NCBI RefSeq assembly: GCF_019059575.1
Contig: NW_024881574.1
Coordinates: 620,001-684,000, forward strand
Source of the DNA: Amphibalanus amphitrite
Lineage: Eukaryota; Arthropoda; Thecostraca; Balanomorpha; Balanidae
Reading direction: 5' to 3'
Length of the DNA stretch: 64,000 bases
In this document: positions 1 through 19,932 of the stretch, in pieces
How positions within the stretch are numbered: the first letter of the stretch is position 1
Layout: every line of letters begins with the position of its first letter
Program-made: the position numbers and the translations under genes
The notes under the pieces: model-generated
What the model was told of the DNA's origin: nothing
Database searches by the model: none
The model's input: only the letters and a program-made list of their open reading frames with translations

Positions 1-266
1 GGCGCCCACTGAAACCACTGGCGCCCCTCTAAAGCACCTGCATTCTTCTCAAGATCACAGTCGCCCTATCCAAGATCAATAGCGCCCTCAAGAGAGCCAC
101 TAGCGCCCCCCCCCCTTGAGACTGAAGTCGCCCCATTCAAGCCCAATGCCGCCCCTCCAGAGCGTCCGGTGCGCTTCTGAAGATCACAGTCGTCCTCATC
201 CGAGGTCGCTGGCGCCCCTCAAAAGTCACTAGCGCCCATCTAAACGGAGATCACAGCTGCCCCATC
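1..266. repeat. Degenerate GC-rich minisatellite (left part)
   Basis: Imperfect tandem units of roughly 50-60 bp built from phrases such as ATCACAGTCGCCCCATCC, AGATCAATGGCGCCCCTC and GAAACCACTGGCGCC. The array runs off the left edge. It resumes at 1164 after a TTAA-flanked element that interrupts it. No coding signal was seen. Confidence 0.8.
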
Positions 267-270
267 TTAA

Positions 271-1159
271 CCCTCGCATGTGTGCGGCGTTTGCCAGCTT
301 CTAATGTGTAGGGGGGGGGGGGGGGGTCGGTTGGACCCCCCTTGCCGTTTGGCCCCTGATCGAGCTAGAGCTTCGCGGAAAAAACGAGCGTGTTGCCCGT
401 GACGAGAGGAAGCCGGTGATACCCAATTTTAAGGTCCTAGGTCATTGGTTGACCTTCCAGGTCAGGTCAATGACCCAAAGTCGGGAAAATCGGGACCTGT
501 TAGAAAGTCGTAAAGTGTGGCTGCTAAGGGTTTTTTTCGGGGTGCTGATCACGAATATCGTGTTAGTTTTGATCACAGATGATGTCTTGAAGCATTTAGA
601 CCAGGTCGGGTCAGGTCAGGTCAGGTCAACCAGTAGGCGTCGTGACGGGTATTCGTAGTACGTGTCAACCGCCTCTGACAGCTTCGTAACATGTTACGAA
701 GTCACCAAAACTACTTCGTAAATGTTCAAATGGTTGCTAAATTCGAATTCATCTCCAAAAACTAGCCTAGAAACATGTAAAACTCGAAAAAGTGACCCGA
801 GGTCACCCGAGGTCACCAAAGGTCAATGACCTGACCTGACCTTCAGGTGACCTTGACACACACGGGAGTAACATCAAATCACATGTTTGAACGTTTGAAA
901 CCACGAAAAGCTTGCAAACACGCGGCTAATGCGAGCCGACATACGCGAAATCGCGATTCCGGCCAAACATGGTCTCGGAAAAGAGGTCACAGGTCAAAGG
1001 TCATTTGGGTCAGGGTCATGAAATTTTCAGGGTAGGTGTCAAATTGATCAATGCGAGGGTACTGAAAGTTTCGTCGCGATCGGCCGCTTTTTACGCGAGT
1101 TATTCGCGAAAAACCATGGGGGGGTCCATCCGACCCCCCCCCCCCTACACATGCGAGGG
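271..1159. mobile_element. TTAA-flanked non-autonomous element, 'CCCTCGC' subfamily, copy 1
   Basis: The element is bounded by TTAA on both sides (267-270 and 1160-1163), with inverted ends reading CCCTCGCATGTGT. The left end carries the terminal motif twice (CGCATGTGT, then AATGTGTAGGGG about 30 bp inward); the right end has it once. Both ends continue into a G-tract and C-tract hairpin. The interior is full of AGGTCA/TGACCT half-sites, including a run of GGTCA at 5-bp spacing near 608-629. No transposase is encoded. TTAA targets and an asymmetric internal terminal repeat are hallmarks of piggyBac, so this is inferred to be a piggyBac-type MITE. It interrupts a minisatellite that continues on both sides. 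Confidence 0.85.
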
Positions 1160-1163
1160 TTAA

Positions 1164-1760
1164 GATCGATGGCAACCCTCTGAAACCAATGGCGCCATTT
1201 GTACCCGGCGCCCCTCTGAATATCATATTCGCCCCATCCGAGACAACGCCCCTTGAGACTACAGTCGCCCCACCCAAGCTCAAGGCGCCCCTCTAGAGCG
1301 TCCGGCGTCCTGCTGAAGGCAACAGCGGCTCCATCCATGCCCAATGGCGCCCCTCAACGCTCTTCTAAAGATCACAGTCGCCCCATCAATCCAAGGTCGC
1401 TGGCGCCCCTCAAGAGCCACTGGCGCCCACCTGAACCGGGACTTCATTCGCCCCATCCTAGATCAATGGCGCCCCTCTGAAACCACTGGTGTCCCTCTGA
1501 AAATAACAGTCGGACCATCCGAGATCAATGGCGCCCCTTCAGAGCGTCCGACGCCCTACTGAAGGAAGGCAGCAGTGAACCCATCCAAGCATTGCACCCC
1601 TCTAGATCACCCGGTGGCCTTCTGAAGATCACATTCGCCCTATCCGAGTTCGTTGGCGCCCTCCAGTAGTCACTAATGCCCGAGACTTCACTTTCAGTCG
1701 CCCCGCCCCATTCAAGATCGTAGCGCTCCTCCCCCCCCCCCCCCAGAAACCACTGACGTT
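1164..1760. repeat. Degenerate GC-rich minisatellite (right part)
   Basis: This is the same unit family as at 1-266, with GGCGCCCCTC, AGTCGCCCCATCC and AGATCAATGG recurring. It continues directly from the TTAA duplication and decays toward 1760, where there is a poly-C run. No gene was seen. Confidence 0.8.
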
Positions 1761-1874
1761 AGGTAATTATTTGACAATGGGGCTGTCTCCGACACCAAGG
1801 GCCCTTTTGAAGATGCAGCAGCCAGGCGGCGCCGAGCTGGGCTAGGATGTGCCAAGTGTTTCTTATAAGGCAGC

Positions 1875-2045
1875 CTCGTTAGTGCCACCCCTCGTTGCGA
1901 TACCGCCCCTCAATGCGACGCCGCCCCTTCACCGTACAGTGCCACCCCTCAATTCAAGTGGTGCGTCTCAGCACAGTGCCGCCCATTATTGCGATACCAC
2001 CCCCGCCTAGCAATGCGGTGCCGCCTCCAGCATATGCGTTTTTTT
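1875..2045. repeat. Short GCC-rich tandem repeat
   Basis: Repeats of about 20-30 bp of the type TGCCACCCCTCAATGCGATACCGCC, recurring with changes. It abuts the left end of the next TTAA-type element. It is non-coding by appearance. Confidence 0.6.
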
Positions 2046-2047
2046 TA

Positions 2048-3202
2048 TTGAACCTGCTGGGGGTGTTTGAACACCCACTTCTAACTCAGCTTGTGGGCCA
2101 CGTTGAGACGCACAATAGGCGGCGTTCGAAAGAGCGTCAAAAACATTTGCAAAACTACTTAAATCATTTTTAAGGTTAGGTCGAACTGGTCGAAGCCCGA
2201 AGGTCAGGTCACCAGAGAGAGTCAGTGACCTGACCTGACCCAAAAATGCGGTTGGTGTCAAAAGATCCGGCTTGAATCAAAGGTAAGGTATGCCAAGTTT
2301 CAGCTCTCTATAACCAGCGTGTTCGGAGCTATCGCGAAAAACCCTATGGGGGGGGCGGCACCCGCCCCCCCCCCCCTTGGCCGGCGAGGGTTAAGTCAGT
2401 GGGAGAAAAGTGAAATGCGCCTCTTTTGGACGAATGTCGTGCAAAATCCTCTCAAAAATCGGTTCATGGGTAAACATAGCACACTGAATCGGAAAATACA
2501 TCTGTGACCCTTCTGTGTGCCCCTGAGGTCATCTCAGGTCATAAACGGTCGCCGGCAGTTTTTTTTTTTGGCTAACCTTTGATAGAGACGTGCTAAAGCT
2601 GTGAAAACACGTCAGATGTGGTCAGCTCGACGATACAGATCGACTGATATGCAGCATGACCTTGACCTGAGGTCAAATTCTCAAAATGACCTTTCAAGGT
2701 CAACGTATAGTTCATTTGACGCGTCTTGACGAGAGGAACACAATGCAGGCAAATTAACTATCGTCACCCTCTTGAGCCAAACGTTATTGCAGAAAAACGC
2801 TTTTCATAAAATCTGCTATTTTTGGAGTTTTTGCCCTCTGGAGGCTAAACCGTTGACCTGATATCAAATCTGAGAGCGATATTCAGAAAGGTCTGTAAAA
2901 GAGCTTTCGAATGCGCTTTTCCGCGGGGCTGTAGTTATATTGGTTCCCGAGTTAGCCGTTGGCAGCTTCCAAAATTGTTGGAATGGACTAAATTTGACCT
3001 TTGGTGACCTCTGGTGACCTAACCTTTGACCTGACCTAAAACTTGAACAACGTCTTTCCGTCATTCTTTTTACGCTCTTTCGATTGCCCCTTACCGCGTG
3101 TCGCTACGTGGCCCAGGAGCCGAGTTAGAGGGGCGCGTGAAAACGCCCCCCTCCCCCCAGCACGACACGGAAAACACAGGCCACCAGCACGGCGCGGGTT
3201 AA
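2048..3202. mobile_element. Mosaic of two TTAA-family elements
   Basis: The right end is canonical: GGCGCGGG followed by TTAA at 3199-3202, with a duplicated CGTGCTGGGGGG motif inward. The left end at 2048 (TTGAACCTGCTGGGGG) is a diverged inverted copy of it, and similarity continues inward for over 80 bp through CTAACTC, GGGCCACGT and CGAAAGAGCGT. Embedded at about 2170-2393 is the right-hand part of a different subfamily ending GGCGAGGG-TTAA (2390-2393), closely similar to 56120-56303. The left terminus of that inner copy is missing. The segment is therefore a chimera, or an incomplete nested insertion. The AGGTCA module is at about 2656-2702. Confidence 0.6.
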
Positions 3203-5875
3203 CTAATAGGTAGTGAGAGGTCACAAAATTGACCTCGCCCTCAATGTAGATATTTGGTCTGGGGATTACGCAAGGCAAGTTCGGTGAGATCAGCAAGTGT
3301 CTATGGCGCTTATTCAAAGTCGATCATGCACACTAATCATCAAAAGTCGTCTTCTATAGTCTACGTCGACCGAAGACATCATAAACCTTCGTGTCACTAT
3401 ATGGGACAGTCTCACGCCTCACCCATCTGGCACTCATGCAGTCATGCATGTCCACAAGTAGGGACTTCGCGCACTAGACATCGAATGGTAAAGGTGATTT
3501 GTGGAGAAAAAAAAAATCCAGAACGTGTCAGCGTTCGGTCGCCTCTGACGCAGTCGCTGCTGGTATGACAGTGAGTTTGGATCTCATGGTGGATATCATA
3601 GTCTTAAATGTTCAAGTCTTTCCTTGACTCAATTTAGGCAATTAGTCTCAGCGTGAATCCTACATACGTGCGGTCTGAGATTCCAAGCACGGCCACCCCG
3701 GTTGACCAGAGGCTGCAGTTCACAGGTCACTTTGGATCAGTGAGTGAACTTGTATTTTTTTGCAAAGAATAAAGATTGTGCTTATCGATCAACGTATATT
3801 TTACCATTTCGAATTCGCATGGGTGCGTATTTTGAGAATAAAATGTCCGTAGCCTGAGCTCGTTTCCTATATCGTGCATGCATAAAGATCAAGATTTTGA
3901 TAAAAAAAACACCGGGCTGCAAATTGCATTAATTGGATTTTATGGAAAAACAGCGAAACCTGGTTCTTATCCTCGTATTTTGCAACACCTAGTAAATCAT
4001 GCATGAATATATGACGTTACATTTTAGACTGACGCCCCTGACACTAGCTCACAATGGCGCTCCTCTCAAGGGACAAAGTCGCCCCCTCGAGCACCATGGC
4101 CCCCCTTTCGCCGATTTCTGGCTACGCCACTGGCCACTGCAGTGGCTAGACCCAGGCAGTGCACTGCCCACTGGAAGAAAATTACCTTTACACAAAACCG
4201 GCCCATACCTCCCGGGTCTCCCCTATTCCAGAACCGCGCCGCTGACGAGCTCCTACCTCCACAACCGATCAGTCTGTGACGCAGCCTGCCCTTTGAGCAT
4301 TGGCTGTTACCGAATGGCCCGGCACCGCTAGGCAAGTCGCAGTAGGAGTCGGCCGTTGAGACAGATTCTTGATCGCACGCTTACCCCGGACCACGGGCCA
4401 TGGGACAATACAGTTCAGTTCTGTTCTGTGCGGCGGCGGTGGTGACTGGTGTTAGTGTGTGTCGCAAAAAAAAAGAAAATCAAAATCGCAAAATGCCCCC
4501 TCGAAACTGCCCCTCCTCTGGATCCGCTAGCGATCGTCACATTATGTAGTCGAATCTGGTTATTTCACTGTTTCATCCATGAATGTGACCACCCGTCCTA
4601 CTCTTATGTCTAGTGTCACCCTTAAGAAAAACACAGCTTTGTTTTAACAACCGTTGTTAAAATTTACATAAAAGTTGAATATAACCGACAAATAGAGCCA
4701 CTGCCTCGTCGATTTCGCATTACAACTAGTTCCGTTGCAACACACCTAGTTCCGTTGCAAAGTAACTAGGTAGTTTGCATCCTAACTAGTTAGTTTGCAA
4801 ACTAACTGGACGGTCAGTTAGTTTGCAACGGAACTAGTTTCGTTGCAAACTACCTGGCCGGTCAGGTAGTTTGCAACGAAACTAGTTGCGTTGCAAACTA
4901 ACGGATTTCGCATACTAACTGTAACATATACACGGATTACATATATTACTTCCTCGCCTCCAATTTCAGTCAATCCTCGCCTCCTCTCGCCACCAATTTC
5001 AGCACTGCCACTCAGTCATCTACAGCAATACATATTACATGTGATGTACCCGCTGATATAACAGCAAATGCGCCAATTCACGTGGGGCCACGATATATGC
5101 AATGTGCAATGTGCATGTGCCATCGTCACCCGTGTTTGCCGTGGAGCAGTCACGGGTCACAGGTTCCCCAGTGCGCTCGCAGCGGAGCCTGCGAGGGCAC
5201 AGGGCGATTCCGCCCTCCCGTATCCCCCTTCCCCCCGGGAGGTACAGGGGGATCGGCTGTGCGCGAGACTCAGGCATGAGTAATGCCAGCGCTGCAGAAG
5301 GCTTGTTTACGTTGAGGGAGGGAGGGAGGGAGGGATGTGTCTGCACTCTGCAGCGTGCTAGAGGACGACCTTGTCAAGTGTCTCTTAGGGTTAGGGTCTG
5401 AGTGACCCACGCCTCAGATGGGGCTCAGGCTAGAGGAAAGTCTGTTGATTTGTGCGTGTGTGGGCTGGATTTGCTAGGTTCTTTTGTATAATTATGGCAT
5501 GAGTTCGTAGTTAGTCGCTGTTTTGTGCTATGATGGAGATCCAGAATCTAGATTGAATAATGCGACTAGATCAAACCGGATTTTCAGTGTCTGCCCGTAT
5601 GTTAAGTTATTTAATATCAGGCTGAAGCACGACGATGATTTTGCTGCGATGGGTGCATCTTGTTCGGGCTAATGATGCCCGCATCATGCAGGCTGCCTCT
5701 TTTGAAATCACGCTGCTGCAGGCCACAGCACCCGCATTCGGTTTGAAGCAGGTGTTCTGCTTTTGGCTTCTGCTATTTTTTTATGAGTGTGCTGTTATGT
5801 GTATCGCTATAGTCATAGAAATGTATAATCTCAGGTGATCTGCACATCAACTCACGCTGCTTTGCTCCATTTCAG
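3203..5875. other. Upstream/intronic sequence left of the first visible FAK exon
   Basis: This should be intron or 5' flank of the kinase gene, because the exon at 5876 begins inside a codon. No FERM-domain exon could be recognised here. It holds decayed minisatellite at about 4020-4130, a palindromic cluster at 4732-4905, and a short GGGA run near 5316-5335. Confidence 0.5.
4732..4905. repeat. Cluster of nested palindromes with an ACTAGTT/TTGCAA theme
   Basis: Repeated phrases (ACTAGTTCCGTTGCAA, GTTAGTTTGCAA, CGAAACTAGTT) alternate in direct and inverted orientation. One 56-bp segment (4832-4887, centred on CCGG) is palindromic with essentially one mismatched pair. A second, with an AGTTTGCAA arm around GGACGGTC, overlaps its left side. 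It resembles a fold-back repeat; its origin is unknown. Confidence 0.7.
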
Positions 5876-13953
<8,078 letters not shown>

Positions 13954-15716
13954 GCGAGCGACGGTGGCGCCACCACCGCCGCCGCGCCGATCCTCTAGTC
14001 AGCCGCGTCGCCGCCGGGCGGCGCTGGTGGCGCGGTGCCGAGAGTTGGGAAGGGGAGGGTGGGCTGGGTGGGGCCGATTGCTGCCCATTCCATAGCGTCA
14101 TACGACGCCGGTGATGTTTTGTGTTGTGCCGAATGCGGCGCAGATTGTCTTGTCAATTCACACGTGTGTGCTGCCTCTCACCGTTGTATGAAAAGTGTTA
14201 CAAATACAGATCTTGTAATTTTGCTTAGCTGTTTTCTCGAGGGTTCCCACTTCTTGTTAGACATTGCTGGGAACTGACGGTTAGACTGGGATTATTTTTA
14301 CCTTCGCACCAGCAATGGCTTCTGACTAGTGAAATTCGATGGAAACCAGAGTGGCCAAGCAAAAGTGACGAACCGCAGTGGTATCATGAACCATCACATC
14401 AGTGTGGCGTGGCCATGTCATGATTCATTGCATCTGTACATTGCGGTGATGTTATTGCCAGCTCATCAGCTATCTTGATCTCACTCCGTCAACTTGTCTT
14501 CCTTTCAAACATTCACAACAGGATGGAGGTGCACGCGGTTAGTCCCCGTGTAAGTAAGTAAGTAAGTAAGCTGCACGCGGTTAGTCCCCGTTGGCAAATG
14601 TTAGTGATTAGGTGCTGTGAATTCCTAAAAGCATGAGTGGCAATTGACAAAAGGGTAATTTCTAGAGATATCGAAAGCTTTATAAGTAGTAAGGAGGCGT
14701 GTAGAGAGTCAGTATAGCTCGCGAAAGATTTGCGTGAACACGTTTTTCGGTAAACATCAATTCTGATAGAAACGTAGCTATGTGCAAAGACGGTTATATG
14801 GGGACACATTGATTCGCCAGTTGCTGCCAGTCTCGTCTAAAAGACAACCCTATACCCACTAAGATATAATCTTCCTGAGATTAAATTCACGAGTGTTGCT
14901 GGGCACTCCTTCGGTCAGTCATGCGTATCGGTGCTTTGTATTTCTCTTGTATGTAGACTGTAGTCCTTCTATTCATCACATCTGACTGCACTCCGGGGAC
15001 CAAATTCGTCATATGCTGTGTGTGTATTACCGTTCAATTCCCTGAACTGTCATCACCTTACGACTAATGCATTGTTTTTACAGCGTGACGCAAGCCCATG
15101 GTGATGTAAAAAGAGTCCCCCGGGTCAGATATCAGCGGAACTTACGGTGTAGATAAGGCGGAGGGGACAGACTGCAGAGTCGGGAGGCCGGGGGATGCTA
15201 TACCGTTAGGAGTCGTCAATGGGATATCACCTCATGCCGTATGTGGTGCGCCGGTCCAGCCCTTTGTCTAGCATCACACTAGTCACTAACTGTAGGCATA
15301 TTGTAAGCTGCCATCACAGATGATCGTAATACGTTAGAACGCATTTTATATTTTACGAAACAGTCATTGAGCATCAAACCACATAACGTTCCTAATTCCT
15401 AACAGAGAAAAATTGCTTTAGTTTGAAAGTATACTAATAAATTGTGCTGAAATTTATTCTCACACTATATTTATAAACAAAGATCACACTCAAGTTTTTT
15501 TTCCTTCCTTGGGATCACATATCGAAGTCTGTGGGATTATATTTGGGCCCCGTGAGGCTTCTTTCATCCGTTTCTGACATAACATACCTACTAGAGGACG
15601 TACTCGTAAAAAGTGGCCCTGGCGAAGGACCTGACTGGCAGTATTGTAGTTTTTATAAATCGTGTTGGGACGCACCGATTATATATACCGACCACTGACT
15701 GATACTGTGTAGTACA
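13954..15716. other. 3' flank of FAK
   Basis: Presumed 3' UTR and downstream sequence. No further coding exon recognised. An AATAAA near 15435 is a candidate poly(A) signal but is far from the stop. A GTAA microsatellite sits at about 14550-14570 beside a duplicated GCACGCGGTTAGTCCCCG phrase. Confidence 0.45.
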
Positions 15717-16059
15717 TAGGGGAGAGTGGGGAAAGATGCCCAGGGTTTTGCTATGTCATATATTATTCGAAAATGACGATGGGAAAGCAAAAACTTGGAG
15801 TTTCAACGGAAGCCGACATCATTTTTCTCCAAAAATATCACACTTTCGTCCCTGAAATATTATAACTTTTTTTGCTATTAAGCATTTTCCTGAAGAAGTG
15901 AAAGGGGGCATCTTACCCCACAGGGTGGGAAAGACACCCCCTGACGTTGGGAAAGATGCCCCCTGCACTATAAGTGACATAAATGGGCACGTGAATCGCC
16001 TGAACGAATCAGTAGTCCCTTCGAGCCTGCAGTAGACACCAAACGTCATCATAAGGGTC

Positions 16060-16400
16060 CTCAAAAGTAGTCGTAAGGGGCTTTAGAGGTCATCGTTAGG
16101 GCCATCATAGTCCAGCGCGGCCAAACAAGCCTCCGTGGTGGCGTTCGGAGGCCACTGTGGGGCCCTTATAGGTCTTCATGATGCTTGAGGGCCCTCGAGC
16201 CCATCGTGGGGACCTCCGATGCCAGCGCGGCCCGTGGGGCCAACGTGGGAGCCCTCAAAGGATGTCGTGAGGGGCCCTGGAGCCAATAATGGGGCCCACA
16301 GAGGCCATCGTGAGGGCTCTCAGAGTCAGATGCCGCCCAAAAAGTCGCTATGTGAGCCGAGAGACCGGCATGGGGAGCACCTGACCGTACTGGACTCTCA
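16060..16400. repeat. Minisatellite array 1 (GGGCCCT..AGAGGTCATCGT type)
   Basis: Degenerate units of about 30 bp, each with a GGGGCCCT/GGAGCC block and a CATCGT/CATCATAG block. It is non-coding by appearance and part of the interior of the TA-flanked element. Confidence 0.6.
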
Positions 16401-16919
16401 ATAGTCCCAGATCGGCTTTTGTCTACATCATAAGTATGTAATAAATGCTTTGACGGGCTGTTTGAAGGACAGCCTACGGGTTTAGGGGGCGTCTTTCCCC
16501 ATCAGGACAGGGGGCATCTTACCCCAAGGTACCGAAGTAACATTAAATCAGTACAATTTGTTAGCCATAAAACTACACCCTGAAACAAACTGTTTGGGAC
16601 ACAGTACACGCATGCTAATGTATCACGACTATAGCAAGGGACGCAAACATTATTTACCTTCTTTGATATTTACAATGTTCTGACACATAGGCGTAGGAAC
16701 AGGGGGGGCCAGGTGGGCAAGTGCCCACCCACTTTTCGAGGTGGGGGGCCAACCATGTGTTTTGGCCCACCCACTTTTTACTCGAGGCCCCTCGTCTCGA
16801 TTGGAGAGGACGTCGTCACCTTCCAGAATAAACAAACTCGGTAAAAATAAGTTCCACGAATCCCCACGCACGGACTCCAAGGGGCCGTGATGGATCCAAG
16901 GAGGCCCTCTGTTCATACT

Positions 16920-17930
16920 TATCAGTCGAAGCCCCTGAGACTGATGGCCTGAGAGGCCCTAGTGGATCTGAGGAGGCCCCAATATCCACACTGGTCTGGG
17001 AGGCCCCTCCATCCACACTAGTCAGAATAGGCCCCTGACACTGGCGGTCTAGCCGAGGCCCCCTACCCTCACTAGTCAGAGGAGGCCCCTCTATCCTCAA
17101 TAGTCAGAAGAGGCCCCTGAGACTGATGGTCTGGGAGGCCTATCCATCTACACTGTAGTCAGAGGAGGCCCCTGAGACTGATGACCTGAGAGGCCCTTAT
17201 AATCACACCAGATAGAAGAGGCCCATGATACTGATGGACTGAGAGGCCCTTCTATTCATACTGGCCACAGGAGACCCCCAAAACTTTCGGTCTGGGAGGT
17301 CCCTCAATCCGGCACCAGTCAGAAGAGTCCCCTGAGACTTATGGCCTGGGAAGCCCTTATATTCACACTAGGTAGAGGAGGCCCCTGAGACTGATGGTAT
17401 GAGAGGCCCTCATATTCACACCAGTCAGAAGAGGCCCCCGAGGCTGATGGCTGTGAGGCCCTTCTGTTCATATAACTGGCCACTGGAGGCCCCTGAAACC
17501 GGTGGTCTGGGAGGGCCCTCTATCCACACTAGTCAGAAGAGGCCCCTGAGCCCGATGGTCTGAGAGGCTCTTATATGCATACTGGCCACAAGAGGCCCCT
17601 GAGACTGATAGTCAGAGAGGTCCACTCGTAATGAATCTGAGGGGCCCTCTATCCACATTTACACTTTTCTAGGGAGGCCCCCGGGACTGATGGTCTGAGA
17701 GGCCCTTTTATTTATACTGTCCACAGGGGCCCCCTGAGAATAATGGTCTGAGAGGCTCTTCTATTTATACTAACCAGAAGAGGCCCCTAGGATTGATGCT
17801 CTAACAGGCCCTTCTATTTATACTAGCCAGAGGAGGCCCATGAGACTGATGGTCTGAACTCTGAGAGGCCCTTCTATTCAAACTAGGCAGATGAGGCCCC
17901 TGAGAATGATAGTCCGAAGAGCCATGCGGC
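16920..17930. repeat. Minisatellite array 2, AGGCCCCTGAGACTGATGG units
   Basis: Many units of about 50-60 bp containing AGGCCCCTGAGACTGATGGT, CTGAGAGGCCCTTCTATTC and CACTAGTCAGAAG. Divergence between units is moderate. This is the clearest array in the window. Confidence 0.9.
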
Positions 17931-17999
17931 GGCAACTGGCCGTGGCCATATTTCGGCTCGGTAGGGCCCCACAGAGCTCATGAGAGCACCTCAAGGGCT

Positions 18000-19110
18000 C
18001 CTAAGTAGACACGCTTATCCCCATAAGGGTGCCACGCCGGCTTCTGAAGGCTCCTTGTAGGCATCTAAGGACCCTTTCCGGCCTCTAACGGCTCCACCCG
18101 CCTGTGATGGCTCCACACCAGTGTTTATGAGCGCCACACAGCGGCGCCTTTGAGGGTCATACTAGTGTCTCTTAGGGCCCTATATCGGTGGCTCTGGGGC
18201 CCCACACCGGCGCCTCTGTGGGCCACCACACCTGTGCATCTCAAGGGCTCTAAATGTACATCTGAAGGACCCACACCGACATATCTGAGGGCCCCACACC
18301 AGTATCTCGGAGCTCTGAAGGCCCCACACCGGTGACTCTGAGGACTCACCGGCTCCTGAGAGCACCATGTTGATGTCTAACGGCTCCACAAGGCCACTGA
18401 AGGCACCACACAAACTCTCACTGAGCTCTAATGTCCATGTACCGGCCTCTGAGGGATTTAAGCCAGCGCATTCATAGCTCCACACCAGCAATTGTAAGGG
18501 CTTCACACTGAAGTATCTGAGGGTTCCACACCGGTGTCTCTAAGGGCCACATACTGGCATCTCTGAGGGCCCCATACCGGCGTCTCCGAGGGTCCACATC
18601 TGGCGGGCACCCATCAGCGACTGAAGGCCCCACACTGTCGACTCCGAGAGCCCCATCTGCGTCTGGGAGCACCATGCCGTCTCTAAGAACCACAGCGGCT
18701 CCTCCGTACGAAAGATGGGCGTCTGCATGGCAAAGGGGAGCGGTTCTGAGACAGTAGGGCACCTACCGCCTACGTGCAATAGAGGGGCGCCTATGAAGCC
18801 CATAGGGGCGCCTCAATGCGAAAGAGGGGCGCCTCTGAGGCCTACATACATATATGGGCGTCCACATGCAATAGAGGTCTGCAAATTGCAATTGATCAAT
18901 GCCATGGGGGTGCATTCATAAGAAACAGGGGCGCCGGCATGGCAAAGAGAGGCGCCTTCAAGTGTCCATAAACGAGAGACGCCTATGATAAGCGCACATT
19001 GTATGCGACAACGGGGCGACTGTGGGACATATAGGGATGTCTCTGATGACTATAGGCACATAGGGCGCTTATATGCCAAAGAGGGCGCCTATGAAGCTAA
19101 TGGGGGCACC
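18000..19110. repeat. Minisatellite arrays 3 and 4
   Basis: 18000-18690: units of about 30 bp (GGGCCCCACACCGGTGTCTC). 18690-19110: units of about 30-45 bp (AGAGGGGCGCCTATGAAGCC). The boundaries are approximate and the arrays grade into each other. Confidence 0.8.
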
Positions 19111-19932
19111 TGGGAAACGAGGAAGACATTTGTGTAAGGGTTTTCAGGGGTCATGCGCCGTTTGCGGCAAATAGATTTAAAAAAAAATCGGAGGGGTAAG
19201 AAGATTTAAAAATGGTGCGGACTTTCCGCACTGTTCGCTTTAGCGGTTACGCCCCTGGGTACATCTGCCCGATCTCAGAAGCTAGATTTGGAGGTCATAC
19301 TTGAAAGCAGCCAGCAGTGTGAGGCAAAAGTTGGAGGCCCCTGAAAATAGGAGGCCCCATGGAAAAGGAGGCCCCTTGACAGGGTGGCCCACCCACTTTT
19401 CATGACGTTCCTACGCCCGTGTTCTGACACCAAAATATTTTTTGAAAGCAGCAAATAAAAAACATGCAATCATCAGCCAGCCGTTGCCCAACTGAGCTTC
19501 GCAATTTTTTGTGCAGTTAACAAGGCAGGCTTCCGCTTTACGCTAAGAACATTAGTTTCCAGGTCCGATTCTTTGTTTCGCCGCTAAAAGGGGTGGGGCG
19601 TCTTTCCCACCCTGGGCATCTTACCCCACTCTCCCCTACGTCCCAGGACTTGCTATTGAGTATAATCAGAGCGTTTGCACACCGCACGCACGGCTACGGT
19701 TTTGACTTTTGTGTGGTACGAATACTGGTCGCAAGATAGAGAATATAAGCAAATCGACCGGAAGGACAGATCCATTGAAAAGGAACATGGTCGATGTGAA
19801 GGAACTCACTTGCTCTCTATTATTGAATGCCTAGTGATTGCTCAACATGATGCCTGTGCATATAAGGACAAATATGGACTTTTTTAAATCGTATTCGTAA
19901 CCGGTGTCAATATTCAATCGTGGGAAGTTTAA

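Larger units (their letters stand above)
15719..19636. mobile_element. 3.9-kb TA-flanked element with GGGGAGAGTGGGG ends, filled with minisatellites
   Basis: Between TA (15717-15718) and TA (19637-19638). Ends read GGGGAGAGTGGGGAAAGATG and the inverse, GGGCATCTTACCCC then ACTCTCCCC. The terminal submotif (GGGAAAGATGCCCC or its complement) recurs near 15906, 15950 and 16500 and again before the right end. The first 13 bases match the element at 7636, but the adjoining sequence differs. No transposase reading frame was seen; the interior is tandem arrays. Confidence 0.8.

Noticed and set aside
5384-5399. Telomere-like TTAGGGTTAGGG
   Set aside because: Only two units; chance occurrence.
16920-19110. 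Possible CRISPR-like array because of regular repeats
   Set aside because: Units are degenerate, without unique spacers, and the genome is eukaryotic; it is a minisatellite.
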